This document shows positions 55,630 to 64,000 of a DNA stretch of 64,000 nucleotides, piece after piece. The DNA comes from Leptogranulimonas caecicola (lineage in GTDB: Bacteria; Actinomycetota; Coriobacteriia; Coriobacteriales; Atopobiaceae), in the NCBI RefSeq assembly GCF_023168405.1, contig NZ_AP025285.1:990001-1054000 (forward strand). Direction: 5' to 3'. Under the pieces are notes generated by a model. It did no database searches and was not told the DNA's origin. It was given only the letters and a program-made list of their open reading frames with translations. Numbering within the stretch: the first letter of the stretch is position 1; each line of letters begins with the position of its first letter. The translations under genes were made by a program, and so were the position numbers.

Positions 55630-58347
55630 TTACTTGGCTTCGGCCCAAGTGTTGCCCCAAGAAACGTCGGCTACCAAAGGAACCCGCAGGTCAACCACCG
55701 ATTCCATAGTGGCTTTCACCAATGCCGCAACCTCCTCGAGCTCTGTCTCGGGCACCTGCAAATCCAGCTCGTCGTGGATTTGCATAATGAGTTCGCTTTG
55801 GTAATTGCCCTGGTTAAGCGCCTGTTCCACGCGACTCATAGCTATTTTGATGATATCGGCGGCACTCCCCTGCATAGGATGGTTCATAGCAGTGCGTTCA
55901 GCGGCCGATCTCACCATGGCATTACGCGCCCCAATGTCCGGCACCAGGCGCCTACGACCCCACATGGTGCTTACAAACCCCAGCTTACGAGCCTCTTCCA
56001 CCGTTTCATCCAAATAAGCGCGAACCCCTGGATAGGCACGGTAATAGGAGTCGATGATCTCCTGAGCTTCCTTCTGAGGAATGTGAAGGGTTTGTGCCAA
56101 GCCATAGCCCTGCTGCCCGTAGACAATGCCAAAGTTCACTGCTTTGGCCCTAGACCGCAGCGCGGGAGTCACCTCAGACACAGGCACGCCAAAGACGCGA
56201 GCCGCAGTCTCTGCGTGGAAATCCTCCCCTTCCACGAAAGCCTTTATAAGGTGCTCGTCGCCCGAGAGATGCGCCAGCAGACGCAGTTCGATTTGCGAGT
56301 AGTCCACCGCCAGGAACTTCCAGCCCTGAGGCACGGTGAAGGCGGAGCGCACGCGTCGGCCCTCTTCAGACTTCACGGGAATGTTCTGCAAGTTGGGATC
56401 TGAGCTGGAGATGCGCCCCGTAGCCGTCACCGTCTGGTTGAAAGTGGTATGGATGCGCCCGTCAGCCCGAATCTCTTGGGGCAATGCCGCCAGATACGTG
56501 CGTGCAATCTTGGATTTCTCACGCCACTCGATGACCTGAGCCACCACCGGATAGGTTTGCGCCAGCTCCTCAAGCACCTTGGCATTGGTGGAATAGTACC
56601 CGCGCTTGGTTTTCTTAAGCCCTGCCGTAGGCAACCCCAGACCATCAAACAGCACATTAGACAATTGCGAGGGAGAGCCGATGTTGAACTCTTGACCCGC
56701 AGTCTCGTAAATCTGCTGGGCCAGGATTGATAGTTGGGCCTGCAGTTGTGCGTCCTGCTCGGCAAAGACGGAAGCGTCTGCATGCATGCCAGTACGCTCC
56801 ATCTGTGCCAAGACGGGCAACAGGGGCATCTCGATCTCAAAGAAGCAGGGCTTGGACCCCGTTTTGTCCAAAGCTACCGATAAGGGCTCCACGCAGCGCT
56901 GGGCCACCAATGCCGAGAAGGGCGCATCCTTCACATCCTGAGGGCGGGAGAGCTCCAGCCACTCTTGGGCGAGGTCGTCGGGGGCGTATTCGGTCTTGGT
57001 GGAGTCTAGCAGGTAAGCAGCCACCCCGCAGTCGAAGATGGCATCGGGAGCCACCCGGTCGATGTCTAGAGCGGCTGGCTGCGAAGAGTCCATGGGATAG
57101 ACCTGGTGAATGAGATCTTTTAGGGCGCAGGAAGCCACCCTGTGAGAGCTCAGGGCATCCACCAGACGATCGGTGGCCTCGGCGCCCTCGAAGCGCAGCA
57201 GATGAGTGGGCGTGGCTACCCAGAGTCGTGAAGAAGGCCCAAAGAGGCTCTGAGTCTCTGGCACTTCCAGCGCACAGCCTAACCAGGCACCCTCAGTTAT
57301 CGCCTTTTGCCACGCCTCCTGGGCAGCCTCGCCCTCCAGAGTCTCAGGGACCTCCAGGGTCAGGGAGGCCTCAGAGACCTGCCCGCCGTCGGCCAAGCTC
57401 AAAAGGCGCGTGGCAATGGACGTGAAGCCCAAGGCAGTCAGCGCCTCTTTGGCAGTTGGCACATCAAAGGTGGGAAATCTGGTCTCTGCAAGGTCCACAT
57501 CCAGAGGGGCGTCGGTGCGGATGGTCGCCACCTTGCGCGAGAGCAACGCGTCCTCTTTGTGGGCTCGCAAGTTTTCGCCCATCTTACCCTTGACCTCGTC
57601 TGCATGAGCCAGCACCTCATCCAAGGTGCCATAGGTGGCCAGCAGCTGCTGGGCCTTCTTGGGACCAATGCCGGGTACGCCTGGGATATTGTCTGAGCTA
57701 TCGCCTTTAAGGCCATAGAAGTCCGGCACCAGCTCTGGTGTCACGCCGCCATACAAATCTTCTACTGCGGCGGGAGTCATTATCTGCACATCACTCATGC
57801 CCTTGCGGGTGGAGACTATCTGCACGTGCTCATTGGAGAGCTGGTACATGTCGCGGTCGCCGGTGACCAGAAGCATGTCATAACCTTCGGCAGCTCCTTG
57901 GCGAGCCAGCGTACCCAGAAGGTCGTCGCCCTCCCAGCCTTCCAGCTCGAAGACCGGCACGCTTAAAGCAGCCAGCACATCTTTGATCTCGCCAAACTGA
58001 GGCGCCAGATCGGGGTCCATGGGCGGTCTCTGGGCTTTATAGCTGGGGAGCATCTCCATACGCACTTTGGGCTTGCCCTTGTCAAAGCACACCGCGACGC
58101 CCCAGGGTTTGAAGTCCTCCACCAGCTTGAGAAACATGGAGAGAAAGCCAAAGACGGCGTTGGTGGGCACCCCTTGAGGAGAGGTCATCTGGGCAGATAT
58201 GGCGTGAAAGGCCCTATGCATGAGGGAGTTGCCGTCTACCACCGCCACTTTGGGGCGACCGTCTTGAGGAAGCGAAGAGGAGCCTGCAGGAGATGCGTGG
58301 CTTGAAGTCTGAGTAGGGCTGGTGCTACCCGTGTTTGATCCAGTCAT
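55630..58347 (-). CDS. polA: DNA polymerase I
   Basis: A 905-residue protein. The N-terminal 5'-3' exonuclease (VVDGNSLMHRAFHAI, LVTGDRDMYQL) and C-terminal polymerase are complete: motif A VDYSQIELRLLAHLSG, motif B RSRAKAVNFGIVYG, motif C QIHDELDLQVP. The middle domain lacks the 3'-5' exonuclease acidic residues: where DxE is expected it reads GCALEVPET. Proofreading is therefore probably absent, as in several Gram-positive and Thermus enzymes. The first 28 residues are a Ser/Thr-rich extension. AAAGG lies 8 nt before the ATG. Confidence 0.97.
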   Translation of the reverse strand: MTGSNTGSTSPTQTSSHASPAGSSSLPQDGRPKVAVVDGNSLMHRAFHAISAQMTSPQGVPTNAVFGFLSMFLKLVEDFKPWGVAVCFDKGKPKVRMEMLPSYKAQRPPMDPDLAPQFGEIKDVLAALSVPVFELEGWEGDDLLGTLARQGAAEGYDMLLVTGDRDMYQLSNEHVQIVSTRKGMSDVQIMTPAAVEDLYGGVTPELVPDFYGLKGDSSDNIPGVPGIGPKKAQQLLATYGTLDEVLAHADEVKGKMGENLRAHKEDALLSRKVATIRTDAPLDVDLAETRFPTFDVPTAKEALTALGFTSIATRLLSLADGGQVSEASLTLEVPETLEGEAAQEAWQKAITEGAWLGCALEVPETQSLFGPSSRLWVATPTHLLRFEGAEATDRLVDALSSHRVASCALKDLIHQVYPMDSSQPAALDIDRVAPDAIFDCGVAAYLLDSTKTEYAPDDLAQEWLELSRPQDVKDAPFSALVAQRCVEPLSVALDKTGSKPCFFEIEMPLLPVLAQMERTGMHADASVFAEQDAQLQAQLSILAQQIYETAGQEFNIGSPSQLSNVLFDGLGLPTAGLKKTKRGYYSTNAKVLEELAQTYPVVAQVIEWREKSKIARTYLAALPQEIRADGRIHTTFNQTVTATGRISSSDPNLQNIPVKSEEGRRVRSAFTVPQGWKFLAVDYSQIELRLLAHLSGDEHLIKAFVEGEDFHAETAARVFGVPVSEVTPALRSRAKAVNFGIVYGQQGYGLAQTLHIPQKEAQEIIDSYYRAYPGVRAYLDETVEEARKLGFVSTMWGRRRLVPDIGARNAMVRSAAERTAMNHPMQGSAADIIKIAMSRVEQALNQGNYQSELIMQIHDELDLQVPETELEEVAALVKATMESVVDLRVPLVADVSWGNTWAEAK

Positions 58348-58421
58348 CAGGGCACCTTTCTTGTGAGAAGGTGTGTAGGTGCAAGTTTCATGCTATCAGG
58401 GCCTGCAAGAGTTTGGTGCTC

Positions 58422-58487
58422 TTTTGGCAAGCTATTGGTGTTAATTCGGCAAGCTTCCGTTGCCAATTTGGCAAGCTGTTGGTGCGT
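58422..58487 (+). repeat. Three 22-bp iterons upstream of glnN
   Basis: TTTTGGCAAGCTATTGGTG (58422), ATTCGGCAAGCTTCCGTTG (58444) and ATTTGGCAAGCTGTTGGTG (58466) are spaced exactly 22 bp apart, about two DNA turns. A palindrome TTGCCAA-T-TTGGCAA spans 58460-58474. They lie 118-183 bp upstream of the glnN ATG and 75 bp upstream of polA. They are probably an array of regulator sites. Confidence 0.75.
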
Positions 58488-58604
58488 TTATGGCCCCAAA
58501 AACGTGCTCAGTTGGAAAACGAGGGGAAACAGAGGGTGCGTAGGCTTCTTAACTATGAGTTGTGCCTAACCCCTAAAACCTCCTAAGAGAAACGAGGGAA
58601 TCCC

Positions 58605-60692
58605 ATGGCATCTAAGGTGAGTCAAGAATACGGGACCTTGGTGTTTAACGACGCCGTCATGCGTGAGCGTTTGCCCAGGCCCACGTATAAAGAACTGGAG
58701 AAGGTAATCAAAGAGGGTCGCCGCCTCGATCTGGACATCGCCAACGAGGTGGCCCATGCCATGAAAGAGTGGGCTTTGGAGCAGGGTGCGACCCACTATG
58801 CCCACTGGTTCCAACCCCTTACAGGCATCACCTCAGAGAAACACGACTCCTTCCTGGCCCCCCAAAAAGACGGCACTGCGCTCATGACCTTCTCGGGCAA
58901 AGAGCTGGTCCAGGGCGAGCCTGATGCCTCCAGCTTCCCCAACGGCGGTCTTCGCGCCACCTTCGAGGCTCGCGGCTACACCGCATGGGACCCCACAAGC
59001 CCCGCCTTCATTAAAGACGAGGTTCTGTGCATTCCCACCGCCTTTATCGCCTACACAGGTGAGGCGCTGGACAAAAAGACCCCCTTCCTGCGCTCCACGG
59101 TGGCCTTGAACGACCAGGCTAAGCGTGTGTTGGCGCTCTTTGGCAAGCATCCCAAGTCCGTCGAGTGCACCGTAGGCCCTGAGCAGGAGTACTTCCTCAT
59201 TCAGGAGAAGGACTTCGCCTCTCGTCCCGACCTCATCATGTGCGGCCGCACGCTCTTTGGCTGCGAGCCGGTGAAGGGCCAGGAGCTCGAGGAGCACTAC
59301 TTCGGCGCCATCCGCCCCACGGTCAATGAGTACATGAAAGAGCTGGATGACGAGCTCTGGAAGCTGGGCATTCCTGCAACCACCAAGCACAACGAGGTGG
59401 CTCCCTGCCAACATGAGCTGGCGCCGGTGTTCGAGCGCGCCTCCATGGCCATCGACCACAACCTGCTCACCATGGAGAAGATGAAGGTCATCGCCAGCCA
59501 CCACGGCCTCACCTGCCTACAGCACGAGAAGCCCTTTGACTACGTGAACGGCTCTGGCAAGCATGACAACTGGTCCATCGCCGCAGACGGCAAAAACCTG
59601 CTGGACCCCTCGGACACCCCTGAGGAGAACCTTCAGTTCCTGGTCTTTTTGACCGCCGTCATCGCTGCGGTGGACAAGCACCAGGACCTCATGCGCTGCT
59701 CGGTGGCTTCTGCGGGCAACGACCACCGTCTGGGCGCCAACGAGGCTCCTCCCGCCATCATCTCCATCTTCCTAGGCGACGATCTGGCCGGCGTGGTGAA
59801 CGCCCTTATCAACGGCGAGTCCTATACGAGCCACGGCCATGAGATCTTTGATGTTGGTGTGCCGCAACTGGCAGACGTGGTGCTCGATACTACCGACCGC
59901 AACCGCACCTCCCCCTTCGCCTTCACTGGCAACAAGTTCGAGTTCCGCATGTGCGGCTCCCAGCAAAACCTCTCCGACCCCAACATGGTGCTCAATACCG
60001 CCGTGGCCGAGATGCTCGATGAGTTTGCCACCCTCATGGAGCAAGTGCCTGAGGAGGAGTTTGCCAGCAGCGCCTTGGCCTGGATCAAAGACACCCTCAC
60101 CGCCCACCAGCGCATCATCTTCAACGGCAACGGCTACTCTGAGGAATGGCCCAAAGAAGCCGAGAAACGCGGCCTCCTCAACCTGCGTACCACTGCAGAC
60201 GCCCTGCCTGCCATCACCAAGCCTGAAAACCTGGCTTTCTTTAGCAAGTACGGCGTGCTCGACGAGGCAGAGTCCACGGCCCGCTATGTTGCCAAGGCCG
60301 AGCAGTATGCCAAGCTCTTGAACATCGAGGCAAACACCATGGTCTACATGGTGCGCCACTACTACCTGCCCGCCCTCTATGACTACTCCGGCGACCTGGC
60401 TCAGACGGTGGCCACCAAGGAAGCCATTGGAATCCAGTCCCCGGCAGAGCGCGAGCTTTTGGCTGAGCTTACCGATGGCATCACCCTCATCACCCAGCTG
60501 GCCGACAGCCTGGAGGTCAAGAACAAGGAGGCTCAGGCCATCAAGGATCCCGGCCTTTTGGACGACGCTTATCGCGACGTGGTTATCCCTGCCATGGAAG
60601 CCCTGCGCGCTCCTGTGGACGCCATGGAGCAAGTGGTAGGTCATGAGTATTGGCCCTTCCCCAGCTACAACCGCATGCTCTTCTACGTCTAA
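58605..60692 (+). CDS. glnN: Glutamine synthetase type III
   Basis: A 695-residue GS-III, the long form. It has the N-terminal GSIII segment ([16 protein letters not shown]), the catalytic region [36 protein letters not shown] and [15 protein letters not shown], and a C-terminal helical domain. It condenses glutamate and ammonia to glutamine. GAGGGA lies 6 nt before the ATG. Upstream iterons suggest nitrogen-responsive control. It is followed by a strong terminator, so it is monocistronic. Confidence 0.97.
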   Translation: MASKVSQEYGTLVFNDAVMRERLPRPTYKELEKVIKEGRRLDLDIANEVAHAMKEWALEQGATHYAHWFQPLTGITSEKHDSFLAPQKDGTALMTFSGKELVQGEPDASSFPNGGLRATFEARGYTAWDPTSPAFIKDEVLCIPTAFIAYTGEALDKKTPFLRSTVALNDQAKRVLALFGKHPKSVECTVGPEQEYFLIQEKDFASRPDLIMCGRTLFGCEPVKGQELEEHYFGAIRPTVNEYMKELDDELWKLGIPATTKHNEVAPCQHELAPVFERASMAIDHNLLTMEKMKVIASHHGLTCLQHEKPFDYVNGSGKHDNWSIAADGKNLLDPSDTPEENLQFLVFLTAVIAAVDKHQDLMRCSVASAGNDHRLGANEAPPAIISIFLGDDLAGVVNALINGESYTSHGHEIFDVGVPQLADVVLDTTDRNRTSPFAFTGNKFEFRMCGSQQNLSDPNMVLNTAVAEMLDEFATLMEQVPEEEFASSALAWIKDTLTAHQRIIFNGNGYSEEWPKEAEKRGLLNLRTTADALPAITKPENLAFFSKYGVLDEAESTARYVAKAEQYAKLLNIEANTMVYMVRHYYLPALYDYSGDLAQTVATKEAIGIQSPAERELLAELTDGITLITQLADSLEVKNKEAQAIKDPGLLDDAYRDVVIPAMEALRAPVDAMEQVVGHEYWPFPSYNRMLFYV

Positions 60693-60709
60693 GGTTGCTT
60701 GCATCCTGT

Positions 60710-60756
60710 AGCCCCTTCATTGGTGTATGTACCAAGGCCAATGAAGGGGCTTTTTC
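60710..60756 (+). terminator. Intrinsic terminator of glnN
   Basis: A perfect 14-bp stem AGCCCCTTCATTGG/CCAATGAAGGGGCT with a 14-nt loop and a TTTTT tail. Confidence 0.93.
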
Positions 60757-60892
60757 ATTTATCCTTTAATTTTCTTTTATTAAGGCGCCGTGACAGATGT
60801 ACCAATGTTGGCGATAACCACTCGTGGGTGCTGTAAAAAAAGCTGAATATGTATACGCTCCCTCCCCGAGGGACACACCATTAGGGGGACCT

Positions 60893-61879
60893 ATGAAATC
60901 CATCGAGACCCTTGGCGTCACCTTAGTGGCTGGCGTCTTGGCACTCACCTTGGGTGCCTGCGGCTCGCAGCCTGCCGCCACTCCTGAAGCAGAGGCTTCT
61001 CAAGCCCATAGCGGCTCTTACAAGATTGGTGTTATCCAGCTTACCGAGCACCCGGCATTGGACGCTGCCAATGAGGGCTTTGTGGCCGCGCTGAACGACT
61101 CTGGCTTGGACTACACCATCGACCAGCAAAATGCTCAGGGCGACCAGTCTGCCTGCCAGACTATCGCCTCCAAGCTGGTAAACGACCACGACGATCTCAT
61201 CCTGGCCATCGCCACCCCCGCTGCCCAGGCAGTGGCCGGCTCTACCACCGATATCCCCATTGTGGGCACAGCCATCACCGACTTTGCCGAGGCCGGCCTG
61301 GTAGAGTCCAACGATGCCCCCGGCGGCAACCTCACCGGCTCCAGCGATCTCAATCCTGTCGACGAGCAGATCGACCTGCTCAAACAGCTGGTCCCTGATG
61401 CCAAGACCGTGGGTATCCTCTTCTGCTCTGCTGAGGCTAACTCCGAGATCCAGGCTCGCATGGCAGAGGAGGCCTGCAAGAAGGCCGGCCTGGCCACCGA
61501 GCGCTACACCGTCTCCAGCTCCAACGAGATCCAGCAGGTAGTAGAGTCCATGGCCGGCAAGGTGGACGCCGTCTACGCTCCCACCGACAACGTCATTGCC
61601 GCAGGCATCGCCACCGTCTCCATGGTAGCCAGCGAGAACGACCTGCCGGTGATCTGCGGCGAGGAGAACATGGTGACCGGCGGCGGTCTTGCTACCTACA
61701 GCCTCAACTACTACGACCTGGGTTACCGTGCCGGCGAGATGGCAGTGAAGATCCTCAAGGGCGAAGCCAAGCCGGCCGACATGCCCATCGAGTACCTCTC
61801 CGGCGACGATCTCAAGCTGGTCGTGAATGAGGAGACCGCCAAGACCTTGGGCATCGACGTCTCTGGCCTTCAGAGCTAA
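60893..61879 (+). CDS. ABC transporter substrate-binding lipoprotein (TrpX-like, ABC_sub_bind family)
   Basis: A 328-residue protein. It has a Sec-type signal and lipobox LGACG at about residue 21, then YKIGVIQLTEHPALDAANEGF, DLILAIATPAAQAVAG, DIPIVGTAITDFAEAGLV and NLTGSSDLNPVDEQ. These are the signature of PF04392 binding proteins. Unlike the four other binding proteins here it has no twin arginines. ATG at 60893 has TAGGGGGA 4 nt upstream. The first characterised relatives bind tryptophan or other aromatic compounds; the ligand here is not known. The leader has no T-box motif. Confidence 0.88.
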   Translation: MKSIETLGVTLVAGVLALTLGACGSQPAATPEAEASQAHSGSYKIGVIQLTEHPALDAANEGFVAALNDSGLDYTIDQQNAQGDQSACQTIASKLVNDHDDLILAIATPAAQAVAGSTTDIPIVGTAITDFAEAGLVESNDAPGGNLTGSSDLNPVDEQIDLLKQLVPDAKTVGILFCSAEANSEIQARMAEEACKKAGLATERYTVSSSNEIQQVVESMAGKVDAVYAPTDNVIAAGIATVSMVASENDLPVICGEENMVTGGGLATYSLNYYDLGYRAGEMAVKILKGEAKPADMPIEYLSGDDLKLVVNEETAKTLGIDVSGLQS

Positions 61880-61924
61880 AGGCCTTAAGGCCCAAGTGCG
61901 CGTTTCATTTTGACCGTAGTTTTG

Positions 61925-61953
61925 GGCGTCTTGACCTCTTGCGTCAAGGCGCC
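61925..61953 (+). other. Hairpin between the binding protein and permease genes
   Basis: GGCGTCTTGAC pairs with GTCAAGGCGCC (one G-U pair) around a 7-nt loop. No long T-run follows. It may stabilise the upstream mRNA or attenuate, giving excess binding protein. Confidence 0.55.
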
Positions 61954-61975
61954 TATTTACCATGAAAGGGGCTCT

Positions 61976-62896
61976 ATGGCCGCCGCTCTTTTCAGCGCCA
62001 TCAACCAGGGCGTCCTCTGGGGCGTAATGGTGTTGGGTGTCTATATCACCTATAAGTTGTTAAACATCGCCGACCTCTCTGTGGACGGCACCTTCGCCCT
62101 AGGCGGCTGCGTCGCGGCAACAGCCATGGTGACCGGCGGCATGGATCCCTGGCTGGCTGTGCTTTTGGCCTTTTTGGCAGGAGCCGTAGCCGGTGGCTGC
62201 ACTGGCCTCATGCATGCGCTGCTCAACATCCCAGCTATCCTGGCGGGCATTCTCACCATGATTGGCCTGTGGTCTGTGAACCTGCGCATCATGGGCAAGT
62301 CCAACACTCCCCTGCTCAACACCCGCACAATCTATAGCGACGTGGCAGACCTCACCGGCCTTCCCCGCGACGTGGTGGTGCTTCTGGTGGCTGTGGCCAT
62401 TGCTGCCGCCCTGGTAGGCCTTCTCTACTGGTTCTTTGGCACCGAGATTGGCAGCTCGCTGCGTGCGACCGGCGACAATCCCGACATGGCAAAAGCCCTC
62501 GGCGTGGACACTCGCTTCACCATCCTTTTGGCCCTCATGCTCTCCAACGGCCTGGTCTCCATGTCTGGCGCGCTGGTGTGCCAGAGCCAAAAGTACGCCG
62601 ACGTAGGTATGGGCACCGGCGCCATCGTCATTGGCCTTGCCGCCATTGTCATAGGCGAAGCCCTGGGGCGTCTGACCCCTGGCAAGCTGCGCTCCTTTGG
62701 CAGCCGCCTCATCGCGGCCGTGGTGGGTTCTGCCGCCTACTTCCTCATTCGCGCCATCGTGCTCCAGTTTGGCCTGGACGCCAACGACATGAAGCTGCTC
62801 ACCGCCCTCATCGTGGTCGTCGCCCTAGGCGTCCCCTATCTGGCTGGCCGGGTCAAGCAGCGCAGCTCCTACCAGCGGGAAGGGGTGGATGACTAA
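61976..62896 (+). CDS. ABC transporter permease (TrpY-like, BPD_transp_2)
   Basis: A 306-residue protein with about eight membrane segments: NQGVLWGVMVLGVYITYKLL, then IADLSVDGTFALGGCVAAT, a motif shared with LivH-type and COG4120 permeases, GSSLRATGDNPDMAKALGVD and the C-terminal VVVALGVPYLAGRVKQR. ATG at 61976 has AAAGGGG 5 nt upstream. The stop overlaps the ATPase start (TAATG). Confidence 0.9.
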   Translation: MAAALFSAINQGVLWGVMVLGVYITYKLLNIADLSVDGTFALGGCVAATAMVTGGMDPWLAVLLAFLAGAVAGGCTGLMHALLNIPAILAGILTMIGLWSVNLRIMGKSNTPLLNTRTIYSDVADLTGLPRDVVVLLVAVAIAAALVGLLYWFFGTEIGSSLRATGDNPDMAKALGVDTRFTILLALMLSNGLVSMSGALVCQSQKYADVGMGTGAIVIGLAAIVIGEALGRLTPGKLRSFGSRLIAAVVGSAAYFLIRAIVLQFGLDANDMKLLTALIVVVALGVPYLAGRVKQRSSYQREGVDD

Positions 62897-63711
62897 TGAC
62901 CGCTCAAAACCAACCCATGCTTCAGCTCAAGAACGTCTCCAAGACCTTTAACCGCCATACGGTGACCGAGAAACGCGCCCTCCACAAATGCAACCTCACC
63001 GTGGATCGTGGCGACTTCATCACAATCATCGGCGGCAACGGCGCCGGCAAGTCCACACTCCTCAATATCATCGCCGGCATGTTCTTGCCTGACGGCGGCA
63101 CCATCACCCTGGATGGCCAAGACGTCACCTTGCTCTCAGAGCCCCAACGAGCCAAGTACCTGGGCCGCGTCTTCCAAGACCCCATGCGCGGCACCGCGGC
63201 CGACATGCAGATCGCCGAGAACCTGGCTATGGCCTATCGCCGCGGCAAGCGCCGCACCCTGGCCTGGGGCGTCACCAAAACCGAGCGCGCCCTCTTCCAG
63301 GAGCGCCTCGCCGGTTTAGGCTTGGGACTAGAGAACCGTCTCAGCGACAAGGCCGGACTCTTGTCGGGAGGTCAACGCCAGGCGTTGACCCTGCTCATGG
63401 CAACCCTCCAAAAGCCCGATCTGCTGCTCTTGGACGAGCCCACCGCCGCTTTGGACCCCTCCACCGCCACCAAGGTGTTAGGGCTTATCCGCACCATCGT
63501 GGACTCCGAGCAGCTCACCACCTTCATGGTGACCCACAACATGGCCGACGCCCTCTCCATGGGCAACCGTCTCATCATGATGTGGGAAGGCAAGATCATC
63601 TACGACGTCAGAGGTGCCGAGAAGGACGCCCTCACTGTGGAGGACCTGCTCAAGAAGTTCGAAGAGGAGTCCGGCAGCGCCTTGGACAACGACCGCATGC
63701 TTCTGGGTTAG
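62896..63711 (+). CDS. ABC transporter ATP-binding protein (TrpZ-like, COG1101)
   Basis: A 271-residue ATPase with Walker A GGNGAGKSTLLNI, the Q-loop region YLGRVFQDPMRGTAADMQIAE (diagnostic of COG1101), signature LSGGQRQALTLLMA, Walker B LLLLDEPTAALDPS and H-loop VTHNMADAL. It energises the permease encoded just upstream, completing a three-gene importer. Confidence 0.93.
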   Translation: MTAQNQPMLQLKNVSKTFNRHTVTEKRALHKCNLTVDRGDFITIIGGNGAGKSTLLNIIAGMFLPDGGTITLDGQDVTLLSEPQRAKYLGRVFQDPMRGTAADMQIAENLAMAYRRGKRRTLAWGVTKTERALFQERLAGLGLGLENRLSDKAGLLSGGQRQALTLLMATLQKPDLLLLDEPTAALDPSTATKVLGLIRTIVDSEQLTTFMVTHNMADALSMGNRLIMMWEGKIIYDVRGAEKDALTVEDLLKKFEEESGSALDNDRMLLG

Positions 63712-63813
63712 TTCGCCTTGAGGACCTATAGTACCCATCCCTAAAGCCGGCCCTCGATGAATTCCCGCAGCTATTCCATCAAGTATATGAGAGCTTAAGG
63801 GTTCCGCGAGGAC

Positions 63814-63840
63814 TTGGCGTAGGCTTTGGCGTACTACAAT
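63814..63840 (+). promoter_or_regulatory. Predicted promoter of a short leader or small RNA
   Basis: TTGGCG (63814-63819) and TACAAT (63835-63840) with a 15-bp spacer; transcription would begin near 63848. It lies just upstream of a terminator hairpin. Confidence 0.45.
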
Positions 63841-63871
63841 TCCTTAGGCGAGCAGCGCGAATCATCATCAC

Positions 63872-63910
63872 AAGCACTCCAATGGCTTGCTGTCATTGGA
63901 GTGCTTTTTT
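63872..63910 (+). terminator. Intrinsic terminator or attenuator
   Basis: A perfect 13-bp stem AAGCACTCCAATG/CATTGGAGTGCTT with a 9-nt loop, running into TTTTTT. It would end a transcript of about 60 nt from the upstream promoter and lies 24 bp before the next start codon. Confidence 0.9.
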
Positions 63911-63933
63911 GAGCTTCGCACCTACCTTGGGAG

Positions 63934-64000
63934 ATGGTTACGATTTTTGGAATGTTCCTTCTGGCGCTTCTGCCCATCATCGTGCTCATAGTGGCACTTA
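63934..64000 (+). CDS. Start of a membrane protein (partial, cut by window end)
   Basis: ATG at 63934 or 63952 opens a frame MVTIFGMFLLALLPIIVLIV that is wholly hydrophobic and continues past the edge. A GGGAG lies right before the first ATG. The sequence LLALLPIIVLIVAL resembles the N-terminus of L-lactate permeases, but 22 residues are too few to assign a family. Confidence 0.4.
   Translation, partial: MVTIFGMFLLALLPIIVLIVAL

Noticed and set aside
58422-58487. Iterons as a CRISPR array
   Set aside because: Repeats are imperfect, only three, with 3-nt gaps and no spacers or cas genes.
60752-60892. T-box or other riboswitch ahead of the TrpXYZ-like importer
   Set aside because: No AGGGTGGNACCGCG-type T-box sequence and no recognisable aptamer; only a short TCCCTC/GAGGGA hairpin is visible.

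Overview
The window looks like a chromosomal segment of an anaerobic, host-associated actinobacterium, most likely a Coriobacteriia member (Olsenella, Collinsella or Atopobiaceae type). The clues are a moderately high GC content, frequent GTG and TTG starts behind strong GGAGG-type ribosome sites, Tat-type lipoprotein binding proteins for amino acids and peptides, a type III glutamine synthetase with a glutamate dehydrogenase, PTS components and dedicated peptidases. This placement rests on gene content and style only. No rRNA, CRISPR array or insertion sequence was seen.

Layout. 1-0.8 kb: the 5' part of hisZ. 1-6.2 kb: a branched-chain amino acid ABC importer (livJ, then livHMGF). 6.4-13.4 kb: murJ, a YbaK-type deacylase, uvrA and an orphan Tat lipoprotein binding protein. 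13.7-18.6 kb (+ strand): a BaiA-like short-chain dehydrogenase, an Mrp-type ATPase and two flavoproteins. 18.6-26.3 kb (- strand): an orphan PTS IIB, uvrB, a lytic transglycosylase, coaE, a zinc-ribbon membrane protein and two peptidases. 26.6-34.2 kb: a peptide ABC importer with two paralogous binding proteins. 34.5-44.6 kb: rpsA, a decayed lacI with an orphan lactose/cellobiose IIA, rnhA, an ABC exporter, an M18 aminopeptidase and tig-clpP-clpX. 44.9-46.7 kb: a prophage remnant beside tRNA-Leu. 46.8-50.7 kb: gdhA, tRNA-Pro, tRNA-Gly, a lipid kinase and a sugar transferase. 51-55 kb: fructose IIA, fruK, HPr and enzyme I. 55.3-60.7 kb: tRNA-Lys, tRNA-His, polA and glnN. 60.9-63.7 kb: a TrpXYZ-like ABC importer. 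The window ends at the start of a membrane protein.

The genes suggest a peptide- and amino-acid-fermenting lifestyle: importers for peptides and branched-chain amino acids, peptidases to finish digestion, and GdhA and GS-III for ammonia. PTS sugar uptake is partly present and partly decaying. Several operons carry intrinsic terminators placed to make the binding protein or HPr in excess of downstream genes.

The most notable non-gene signal is a short oligonucleotide, consensus GSGTTTCTCGGCAAG. Its core TTTCTCGGCA occurs 10 times exactly on the two strands, where about 0.1 is expected by chance. It has no strand bias, is enriched between genes and is often fused to terminators. This is the behaviour of a DNA-uptake-like sequence, and I know of no description of it in this lineage. 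Other leads are three 22-bp iterons upstream of glnN, a motif shared by three amino acid and peptide transport promoters, a capsid protein with a JAMM-like HTHP segment, and two potential RNA regulators.
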